Below are positions 21,194 through 29,400 of a stretch of DNA of 64,000 nucleotides, piece after piece (the first letter of the stretch is position 1; each line of letters begins with the position of its first letter). The stretch is from positions 28,666-92,665 of the forward strand of contig RSEH01000190.1 in NCBI GenBank assembly GCA_006503475.1. The letters run 5' to 3'. Under the pieces are notes generated by a model that saw only the letters and a program-made list of their open reading frames with translations, searched no databases and was not told where the DNA came from. Source of the stretch: Stentor roeselii. Taxonomy: Eukaryota > Ciliophora > Heterotrichea > Heterotrichida > Stentoridae. Both the position numbers and the translations under genes were made by a program.

Positions 21194-21601
21194 CTAATTA
21201 TTTCCTGCCCTCAAATCATTTTCCCTAACCTGTTCATAAAGCCTATCAACCTGTTTCCTTACATGAAAAATTTCTACCTCTTCATCTTTCAACATACCAA
21301 CAGGTTTTTCCACTTTTTTTCTAATTTCCCTTCTTTCCTTTTCAACCTCTTCACTTCTATTCGGCCTGACATTGAACTTCCTCTGAACAGGTTCATATTG
21401 AATATCATCTAAAATGACTTTCCGTGCAGTGGGTAGTTTGACATCGAGGTCTATTTGTTTAAACAAAGGAACAACTATTTTTTCAGCTGAAATTTCATCA
21501 GCGATCTCTTGACCAGTTTTTTCTATTTTTTCAGTCCTTTTCGGGGCGAGTTTGGAAAGATTTTGTTTGAAAGCCTGGGTAAAAATAATGGTTTTGATCA
21601 T
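21194..21601 (-). CDS. Charged helical protein, unrecognised
   Basis: 135 residues if started at the Met at 21601 (MIKTIIFTQAF); a Met 17 codons further upstream (21652) would give 152 but would run into the coding region of the divergent neighbour. The middle has a distinctive segment VKLPTARKVILDDIQYEPVQ, and the C-terminal half is a highly charged helix rich in Arg, Lys and Glu (EEVEKERREIRKKVEK) likely to form a coiled coil. No membrane segment, no catalytic signature, no family recognised. It sits head to head with the coiled-coil gene at 21612, about 10 bp between starts. Confidence 0.6.
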   Translation of the reverse strand: MIKTIIFTQAFKQNLSKLAPKRTEKIEKTGQEIADEISAEKIVVPLFKQIDLDVKLPTARKVILDDIQYEPVQRKFNVRPNRSEEVEKERREIRKKVEKPVGMLKDEEVEIFHVRKQVDRLYEQVRENDLRAGNN

Positions 21602-21611
21602 TATATTGAAA

Positions 21612-22502
21612 ATGTTCTCAATTAGATCTTCAAATTTTTTTGCATCACCCAAGTCGCCGGTTCCGGACTTTTCGGAGTTTACACTTGAGTTGTCTCAGAT
21701 CTCTGAAGTTGAACAGACAGTTTTTTCGCCTTTGAACTCGTCGATTAATGAGTCGAAGATCGAGTACTTTAAAAATTCGCCTTCAGTCAACACGTTTAAA
21801 GTCAGGGAAAGTTTCATCGCAGGACTTTTAAGCCAAGAACTCACTTTGCAAAGAGCTCTCAGTGAAAGTTCACTAAAAGTCAAACAGTTAGAAATCGATT
21901 TAAATTTTTACGTTGAACAGTTTCGAATTGTTAATGATGAAAACTTAGCCCTGCAGTCCTTATTGATTGAAAAAGATAAAATTATTGATGAACTTGTTGC
22001 TGATTCCACGAAAATAAATCAGAAACTTGAAGAAAGAAAGTATTTATCGAAAGGAAGTTCTGATGATGACTGGTCAAATGAATATTCTCGAAAAAGTCCA
22101 AAAAATCTTCAAGAAAGTTCTGAAAAGTTACAAAAAACTCAAGAAACTTGTGTAAATACAACTTGCAGTCATCATTCAACTGACAGTATCAACAATAAAG
22201 AAATTTTTAGACTTTTGAAAGAAAATGAAAACTTGAAAATAGAAATTTGTGAATTAGAGAATCAAATGAAAAAGCAGGACTTTTATATTATTAAAGAATT
22301 AAAAAGTGAGTTGAAAGTTAATGACTCTGAAGGGTTGATTAGGAGAGTGCTTTATCTTCAAGAACATTTTCATCAGACGAAAGAAATTTTACCTGTTTAT
22401 AGTCAGATCTCTTCGATTGTTTCGAAAGCGGTCGGGCGGATGGTTACAGAGCATTCGGGGATTATTCAATTGGTCAAATCTAAGTTCCTTCCACAAGTTT
22501 AG
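21612..22502 (+). CDS. Coiled-coil protein, unrecognised
   Basis: 296 residues from the Met at 21612 (MFSIRSSNFFASP); an in-frame Met at 21552 exists but would overlap the divergent gene's coding sequence and adds a hydrophobic stretch unlike the rest. Residues about 60-145 and 205-250 are heptad-rich coiled coils (LKVKQLEIDLNFYVEQF; LLKENENLKIEICELENQM). They are separated by a Ser-rich, probably disordered linker (SKGSSDDDWSNEYSRKSP). The C-terminal 50 residues are helical and end in SKFLPQV. No enzymatic motif. Possibly a cytoskeletal or vesicle-associated scaffold (inference). It ends 36 bp before the SEC12-like gene on the same strand. Confidence 0.65.
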   Translation: MFSIRSSNFFASPKSPVPDFSEFTLELSQISEVEQTVFSPLNSSINESKIEYFKNSPSVNTFKVRESFIAGLLSQELTLQRALSESSLKVKQLEIDLNFYVEQFRIVNDENLALQSLLIEKDKIIDELVADSTKINQKLEERKYLSKGSSDDDWSNEYSRKSPKNLQESSEKLQKTQETCVNTTCSHHSTDSINNKEIFRLLKENENLKIEICELENQMKKQDFYIIKELKSELKVNDSEGLIRRVLYLQEHFHQTKEILPVYSQISSIVSKAVGRMVTEHSGIIQLVKSKFLPQV

Positions 22503-22538
22503 TCATATCCCAACCCAACCCTCCAACCCTAAATAAAA

Positions 22539-23525
22539 ATGGTCTCCGTTCAGCCAAAGTCTCTTGAAATCTCAACAGCAATGTGTTACAAGAACAAGCT
22601 TCTCGCCAGTTACAAATCCGACGCAACCCTTCACCTATTCTCTCTAAGTGCCCTTCCCTACCTTCACCTAAGCCATCTTCATACAAAAGGCCAAATCCAA
22701 AGTATCGACTGGGGATTCAAGCGTGACCAAATCTTGACCTGTGGAGACTCCGAGGTCTTAATCTTAAAAGTCTCAGAAAAAACAAAGTAACTTTTAATCA
22801 GCACCATTGAACTACTTCAGCAATTTCCATTCAATGCATCGATGGGAGTTTTCAGCTATCAAAACGACTTCATCATTATCGGCAGTACTTCAGGCGAGGT
22901 GCATCACGTGAATTTAGAAACTGGTTCAAAGGTCTTTAGTTACTTTCACAAGGGTAAAGTGACAGGAGTCGATATTAACTATGAAGACGATTTAATAGTC
23001 TCCGCGTCTTTTGATGGTACTTGCTTGTTACACAAGGCCAGTGAGAGGAAAAAGTTAAGGACTTTGGAATTCGCTGAACATGGACAGTCGAAGAACCTGC
23101 CGTTCTTTGGATGCAGGTTTTCGAAAAGAGGAGACGTTTTGTTTACTGTCAGTTCTGATGAGTATTCTTTTCTTACTCAGTGGGATATGAAGGAACTTGC
23201 ACCGATTGTTACGTTTCGCATTCATCATGCACCTATCAGTACTTTTAATATGAGTCTTGATGGGTTCTTTTTGGGAATCGGGACTCAAGATGGATGGGTC
23301 AGGATTTTAAATACTAGGACTATGGACTTTGAAAGGAAAAGTAAAGAGTTTGAATTACCGGTCTCGGCTTTTTCTTTTACTTATGATAGTCGACATGTTG
23401 TAGTCGCCTCTGGATATGAGTTTAAGAATATGTTTAATACTAGAGGAGAAGGGTTCTTCTCGAAAGCATCGAAGATTTGGGTGATTTCAATCTTTTTGTT
23501 GTGGTTCTATTTATATTTTAGTTAA
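22539..23525 (+). CDS. SEC12: SEC12/PREB-like Sar1 GTP-exchange factor, two exons
   Basis: Spliced product of 323 residues: exons 22539-22786 and 22802-23525, TAA stop. A WD40-type seven-bladed propeller occupies nearly all of it (YKSDATLHLFSL, KGQIQSIDWG, GSTSGEVHHVNLETG, VSASFDGTCLLHKA, YSFLTQWDM, GIGTQDGWVRILNTRT). It is followed by a single C-terminal hydrophobic segment (VISIFLLWFYLYFS) with almost no lumenal tail. This is the topology of Sec12/PREB, the ER membrane exchange factor that loads Sar1 with GTP to start COPII coat assembly. The blade with LTQWD and the DGFFLGIGTQDG turn agree well with PREB. Without splicing the first part ends at a TAA created by the donor site. Other membrane-anchored WD40 proteins are possible but fit less well. 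Confidence 0.75.
22787..22801 (+). other. 15-nt spliceosomal intron
   Basis: GTAACTTTTAATCAG: GTAA donor, AG acceptor, exactly 15 nt. It splits a codon after its second base (AA|C, Asn), and removal joins KT-N-TIELLQQF in frame between propeller blades. Unspliced, the frame meets TAA at the donor. It shares the GTAA start and 15-nt length with the intron at 18752. Confidence 0.9.
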
Positions 23526-23619
23526 GATTTCTTGGGAATTGTTGACTTTTCATAAATTTAAAGCTAAAATCGAATCCCAATACTAAGATACACCAGCTGA
23601 TAATTAATCAAATACTATT

Positions 23620-23693
23620 CCCCCCAAACCCCACCCCAAACCTCCTCAATCCCCCTCTCCCATTCCCAATCCCAATCCCAATCCCTCTAACCC
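23620..23693 (-). promoter_or_regulatory. G-quadruplex-prone tract between convergent genes
   Basis: The plus strand carries ten C-runs of three to six within 74 bases, including four successive CCCAAT-type units. On the minus strand this reads GGGATTGGGATTGGGATTGG and onward, with 3-base loops, a textbook quadruplex pattern. It stands out sharply from the AT-rich background. It lies between the 3' ends of the SEC12-like and AT-hook genes, so a role in termination or as a fork barrier is possible (inference). Confidence 0.6.
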
Positions 23694-23791
23694 CTCTCAA
23701 ACCTCTTCAACCCTCCATCCAATATCCTCCATCCAATCAAAAAACCTTTAAAACCCTTCTCAACCAAAGCTAAAATCAACATCCTACTATA

Positions 23792-24169
23792 TTACTTTAA
23801 AACTGTTTCCTCTACTTTTTTGTTTCTCTTATAACAAGCTTGGCACTGTCCTTTTGCGTACTTTTTCTTGAGCTCCAACTGGCGGGAACAGCTAAGACAA
23901 GTGAAAAGCAAAGTTCCAGGTTTCAAATTGGCCAGATCAGGTTCAAAGTCCTTTGAAGGCCTTCCTCGCTTTCGTGGTCCAAGTTCAGTGGAGTACTGGA
24001 CGTGGATGCCGACATAAGGATTAGTCCAGGAGGTCGGTGGTTTTGACACACATAGCTTTTTTCTACTCTTTAATCGTAGAATATCTATGGTATCTGAATA
24101 TTGACTAGTAAATTTCCTGATCTGTTCTAGTTTTTTATTAAATTCAATAGTGTTCTGAACAAGGTCCAT
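23792..24169 (-). CDS. Small AT-hook plus zinc-ribbon protein
   Basis: 125 residues, TAA stop. Residues about 66-73 hold a canonical AT-hook core (RKRGRPSK), which binds the minor groove of AT-rich DNA. About 22 residues later comes a CxxC...CxxC zinc ribbon (FTCLSCSRQL then KGQCQACYKR), followed by a basic tail. The N-terminal 50 residues are helical. Likely nuclear and DNA-binding; a role in chromatin or transcription is inferred. No specific family recognised. Transcribed divergently from the small gene at 24369 with a 199-bp shared upstream region. Confidence 0.75.
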   Translation of the reverse strand: MDLVQNTIEFNKKLEQIRKFTSQYSDTIDILRLKSRKKLCVSKPPTSWTNPYVGIHVQYSTELGPRKRGRPSKDFEPDLANLKPGTLLFTCLSCSRQLELKKKYAKGQCQACYKRNKKVEETVLK

Positions 24170-24368
24170 ATTGATATCAGGCAGATTTTCAACACAGAGA
24201 TAGATGAAAGTTTAAATATTCACTTTGGCCCAGGGAATATAGAGGAAATCGATTGGTTGGATGTTTTTATGAATGGGGATCATGAGAAGTTTATTGGCCT
24301 TATTTAATTACAGTTATAGCATTAGAAAATTAGATTTATGTTTCAGGTTTTACTCTTTCTCCTATATA

Positions 24369-24575
24369 ATGGAAAAAAGCACTCCCAAAGAAACAAAAGT
24401 CCAACAAGACCGCTTTTGGACCTGGAGAGTCAACCGCGAAGAAAACCTGATCATCAAAGAATTCGAAGACATAGAAGAGCGTTCATCAAACCAAGAAAGA
24501 CTTCAAAAAAGCATCATAAAAGCTAAAATAGTAGCAGAAAACTTAAAACACAGGGCAACATCCATGAATCCCTAG
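24369..24575 (+). CDS. Small charged helical protein, unrecognised
   Basis: 68 residues from MEKSTPKETK to TAG. An in-frame Met at 24273 would add 32 hydrophobic, low-complexity residues from the AT-rich spacer and is less likely. The body is a charged amphipathic helix with a Trp-rich start (RFWTWRVNREEN) and Glu/Arg/Lys-rich remainder. No family recognised; small ciliary or microtubule-associated proteins often look like this, but nothing here proves it. It converges on CDC45 with only 40 bp between stop codons. Confidence 0.5.
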   Translation: MEKSTPKETKVQQDRFWTWRVNREENLIIKEFEDIEERSSNQERLQKSIIKAKIVAENLKHRATSMNP

Positions 24576-24615
24576 TTTAACTAAAAAAAATCCTCATCTA
24601 AACATCTTAATTAAT

Positions 24616-26265
24616 TCAAATATCTTCATTGGTAAGTTTTTCAATGAAAGCCTGAAAATGTTCTTTCTTAACCTCAATATAAGCATCTTCAAAGAAGTCC
24701 CTTCTGAAGTCAGCTTGAACCGCTTCAGCAGCTTCATGAAATCTCCATCCAAAGTCATTTTTATCCTGTAATTTACTGATGACTCCACAAACAAAATAAG
24801 TATTTCGACTTGAATTAAAAACACATAAAACCATAGGCTTCGGTCTCACATTAGTCCTTAAGCTTTGATAAGCCTCTTGAATAAAGCAGTTCAATTTTTT
24901 TATTGCTAAAGGATGATGAAAAAATTTTATCTGATTGATGGAGTCGCTGCTTATAATTGCATATCGAAATTCATTTGCAGGGCTGATGACTTTCTTTTCA
25001 ATCAGGGCAGTGCCTTGTTGAATGACGGCTTTTTGTAGTTCAATTGCGAGTTTAATGCCTTGTTCGAGTTTTCCTTCTTCAAGTAGCGCATCATGTGCAG
25101 TCCAAAAGTTCCGAAGCCACTTGTCTTGCAAGGTGACTTCTTCATCAGTATCCTCAAGAAGACCAGGGTATTCAAAAAGTGCACTGATTGCATAAACGAC
25201 GTCAGAAGCACTGTATTGCCTTTTACGACTGTATTGTCTAACACAAGTCGTGATGAATAAATCATCAATATCATACTGACTTCCAATCAACGGAAGCTTT
25301 TCCCTTAAAGTAGCTTTAAACTGACTCTTCATAAATCGATATTGTTGTTTGCATTCTTGTAAAGGTATTCCTATTTGTGCTAATATTTCATTCAACTTAT
25401 TTTTTCCAGGTTCTTTCCAGATGCCAAGGCGAGAGGCGATATAATTAGAATGATAAAGACTATCATAAAGTGACCAATGTCGATACAACATGATCCTTAA
25501 GTCCTTATGTTCAATGAAAACACTTGAAACTGGCTTCTGTTCCGTCTGTATCTCAAAATTACAAGAATCATCTTCAACACGTGAAGGAACTTTATAAATA
25601 TTAGCAGGGTGACTTACCACTTCATTAATACAAGCACTTATTTTCCCTTCATAATCCACTCTATCAATTTTACTATGCAACAGCTGGTCAGTGAGTCCAA
25701 CAATCCACAACCAAAGCAACTCCAAACTAGCCCTATTCAATTCCCTTGCAAGAGAATAAATCACTCCAGAAGTCGCTGCGGCGAAGAAGACTCCAGTTGA
25801 GTCACTTTCAACAACCAGTCTTCTTGGCTTCATTTCCCGCCTTTCAGGGTCAGAGGAAATTGCGTCTTGATCTTCAGCTGAGAGGCTTTCATCAAAGACC
25901 CGAACGAGGGTGCTTTTCAGGTAGTTTTGAATGTAGGGCCTTTGACTGTCAAATATGTAGCAGACCAGGTCTTTTGACTCGATTAAACCTGTCATGTCGG
26001 CGGAACCTCCGCAGTTGAATAAGACGATCGTGTGAAGACTTGGGTCTGATACTGACGAGAGAGAGTCTTGAAGTTCTGAGTAGTTCGCTACGGGAGTCAC
26101 GCAGTATTGGACGGCGTCTTTGTGTAGAAGAGTTGTGAATATTTTGCATGCACAGATTGCGTCTACGTCGCCTGATACGTAGATTAGGATACTACAACCT
26201 TTGTCTAAAGAGTCTTGACGGATTTGGTTGTACGCCTCGGTTAGATCGGATAGGTTTATTCTCAT
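24616..26265 (-). CDS. CDC45: CDC45, replication initiation factor (CMG helicase subunit)
   Basis: 549 residues, close to the human protein (566). The N-terminus has the DHH-phosphoesterase-derived core shared by CDC45 and RecJ (LIYVSGDVDAICACKIF, residues 27-43). It is followed by the VLFNCGG strand and the YIFDSQRP segment typical of CDC45, and a short acidic insertion (ESLSAEDQDAISSDPERR). The C-terminal half keeps FVCGVI and FGWRFHEAAE, conserved in eukaryotic CDC45. CDC45 joins MCM2-7 and GINS to form the replicative helicase; the family has lost phosphoesterase activity. The stop is TGA; even if TGA were read through, the frame would end three codons later. It starts 170 bp downstream of the giant repeat gene on the same strand. 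Confidence 0.93.
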   Translation of the reverse strand: MRINLSDLTEAYNQIRQDSLDKGCSILIYVSGDVDAICACKIFTTLLHKDAVQYCVTPVANYSELQDSLSSVSDPSLHTIVLFNCGGSADMTGLIESKDLVCYIFDSQRPYIQNYLKSTLVRVFDESLSAEDQDAISSDPERREMKPRRLVVESDSTGVFFAAATSGVIYSLARELNRASLELLWLWIVGLTDQLLHSKIDRVDYEGKISACINEVVSHPANIYKVPSRVEDDSCNFEIQTEQKPVSSVFIEHKDLRIMLYRHWSLYDSLYHSNYIASRLGIWKEPGKNKLNEILAQIGIPLQECKQQYRFMKSQFKATLREKLPLIGSQYDIDDLFITTCVRQYSRKRQYSASDVVYAISALFEYPGLLEDTDEEVTLQDKWLRNFWTAHDALLEEGKLEQGIKLAIELQKAVIQQGTALIEKKVISPANEFRYAIISSDSINQIKFFHHPLAIKKLNCFIQEAYQSLRTNVRPKPMVLCVFNSSRNTYFVCGVISKLQDKNDFGWRFHEAAEAVQADFRRDFFEDAYIEVKKEHFQAFIEKLTNEDI

Positions 26266-26434
26266 TTTTAATCAGAGGGTTAGGGATTTCAGGAAGGTTT
26301 TGGCAGGAGTGGGAATTTAATTAGAGTTTATTTATCAAGCAATTATGCTAAAGTAATTAAACCCAAAATCAACCCATAAAAACTCTTTATTTCAATCCTC
26401 TCTAAACCAAAAAAAAATAATTCAATCCTTTCTA

Positions 26435-29400
26435 TTAGTTATTCCTCAAAATGATATACTTGAAAGATCTACTCACAGCAAACACCGCTTCTTGTTTCCC
26501 AACAGAATCAGAGTCAGGCATGATTTTAGCAGTAAGAAGAATATTGAAAGCTTCTTTAGGTTTCAACGGTATTTTCCCAAATATTCCACTCATGCCCATA
26601 GAGATCTTATGCAACTGGTTAACAGTGAAATTTTTATTCGGAAGGATATTTTTCAGTGCTTTTTCCATGACTTCCGTATTTACTTGCCCTGCACTTCCGA
26701 AATGAGAAGATTTTTCTAGGTCTTCAATTGCAGGTAGTTCAAGAGTACTCAAAACAAGGTCGAGGAACTTGCATGCTTGATCAAATGTTGATGAAGTCTT
26801 TAAGTCGGTCTCTGTGTCTGATACGTCGGATGAGGATGGAGACTCGGCTTTCGGGACTGTCATTTTTTTCTCTTGTCGGACTCTTTGGTGCTCTACTAGT
26901 TTTGCTTTCTTTTGAAGCGCTGTTGAACTGTTTTTTGAACTGGAACTTGAACTTGAACTGGAACTGGATGAGCTGGACTTTTTCTTCGCTACATTCTTTT
27001 TTTTGCTAGAGGACGATGATGAGCTGGAACTCGATGACTTCTTCTTTGCCTCATGAGTCGCAACCCCTAATTGAGTCTTTGCTTTTTTGTTTGAAGATGA
27101 AGAACTTGAAGAAGACTTTTTACCCGGGATTTTAGCAGCAGAGATTGAGGGATGCACTTCAGATGATTTGACATCTACTTTCACCGAAGGGTTCTGGATA
27201 CTAGGTGGCTTGATTTCAATAGATTTCTTTTTACCTGATGATGAAGATGATGATGAAGATGATGAAGAGGATGACGAAGACTTCTTCTTAGAAATTTCTA
27301 CTTTTGCATTGGATGAAGGCAACTTGATTCCTGCTTTCCTTGAATTACTTGAGCTGGAACTGCTTGATGATTTTTTGCTTAAGTGAACTTCAGATTTTGG
27401 AAGTATGGTAGGGGGTTTGATCTCGACTTTTGCTGTAGAGCTAGGAACATTCACACTAATCTTTTTCTTATCATTTGAACTACTTGATGATGAGGAAGAG
27501 CTACTCTTTTTAGCACCTATTTTTACTCCAGGAACATTTATTTCAGCTTTAACTGTTGGAACAGAAGGCTTAATCTGGACTTTTTTCTTGTTTGAAGATG
27601 AAGATGATGATGAAGACGAAGAGCTGCTCTTTTTACCACCTAGTTTGACTTCAGGAGCTTTTATTTGAGCATTAATACTGGGAACTGAAGGCTTTATTTG
27701 TGCTTTTTTCTTACTTGATGAAGACGAAGAACTACTTTTTTTAGGAGCTATTTTGACTTCTGGGGCTTTAATTTCTGGTTTAACTATCTGTGCAGAAGGT
27801 TTGATTTGGATTTTTTTCTTGTTTGAGGAGGATGACGATGAAGAAGATGAAGACGAAGAACTGCCTTTTTTAAGTCCTAGTTTGACTTCAGGAGCTTTTA
27901 TTTGAGAATTAACATTTGGAACTGAAGGCTTTATTTGCACTTTTTTCTTATTTGATGATGATGATGAAGAGCTGCCCTTTTTTCCTTGAACCTTTAACCC
28001 AGGAGCTGAAATATCTACCTTAACAGCAGGAGCAGGTGGTGTAACATGTACCTTTTTCTTACTTGAAGAAGAAGAGGAGCTCTTTTTCCCTCCAATTTTT
28101 ACTGCAGGAACTTTAACTTCAGCTTTAACAGCCGGAACAGATGGTTTAATTTCTATCTTTTTCTTCCCTGAAGAAGAGGAAGATGATGATGAACTGCTCT
28201 TTTTTCCTCCGATCTTTACTCCTGGAACTTTAACATCAGTCTTAACAGCAGGAACTTTAACATCAGCCTTAACAGCCGGAACAGATGGTTTAATTTGAAC
28301 CTTTTTCTTTCCTGAAGAAGAGGAAGATGATGATGAACTGCTCTTTTTTCCTCCGATCTTTACTGCAGGAACTTTAACATCAGCCTTAACAGCAGGAACC
28401 GATGGCTTAATTTCTATCTTTTTCTTTTTAGAAGAAGAGGAAGATGAACTGCTCTTTTTGCCTCCGATCTTTACTCCTGGAACTTTAACATCAGCCTTAA
28501 CAGCCGGAACATTTGGCTTAATTTGGATATTTTTCTTTTTAGAAGAAGAGGAAGATGAATTGCTCTTTTTTCCTCCAATCTTGACGGCAGGAACTTTAAC
28601 ATCAGCCTTAACAGCAGGAATAGTTGGCTTAATTTGGATATTTTTCTTTTTTGAAGAAGAGGAAGAAGAACTGCTCTTTTTACCTCCGATCTTCACTGTA
28701 GGAGCTTGGATGTCAGCCTTGATAGAAGGAACCGATGGCTTGATTTCTATCTTTTTCTTGCTGGAAGATGATGATGAGCTGCTCTTTTTACCTTTGATAT
28801 TGACAGTAGGAGCTTTGATGTCAGCCTTAACAGCCGGAACCGTTGGCTTAATTTGCACATTTTTCTTTTTAGAAGAAGAGGAAGATGAGCTATTCTTTTT
28901 CCCTCCTATCTTGACGGCAGGAACTTTGACTTCAGCCTTAACAGCAGGAACCGTTGGCTTAATTTGTACATTTTTCTTTTTTGATGAAGAGGAAGATGAG
29001 CTACTCTTTTTTCCTCCTATCTTTACTTCAGGAACTTTAACATCAGCCTTGATAGTTGGAACAGATGGTTTAATTTGAACCTTTTTCTTACTGGAAGATG
29101 ATGATGATGAGCTACTCTTTTTTCCTCCGATCTTGACTGAAGGAACTTTTACATCAGCTTTAACAGCCGGAACCGTTGGCTTAATTTGTACCTTTTTCTT
29201 GCTGGAAGATGACGAAGATGATGATGAGCTGCTCTTTTTTCCTCCAATCTTGACTGCTGGAACTTTTACATCAGCTTTAACAGCAGGAACAGTTGGCTTA
29301 ATTTGGACATTTTTCTTTTTAGAAGATGAAGAAGACGAGCTACTCTTTTTTCCTCCGATCTTGACCTCAGGGACTTTAACATCAGCCTTAACAGAAGGAA

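Noticed and set aside
21552-21611. Upstream start for the coiled-coil gene
   Set aside because: It would overlap the divergent gene and add a hydrophobic stretch unlike the rest; the Met at 21612 is preferred.
24273-24368. Upstream start for the 68-residue protein
   Set aside because: The added residues come from AT-rich spacer, are low-complexity and hydrophobic, and do not match the charged helical body.
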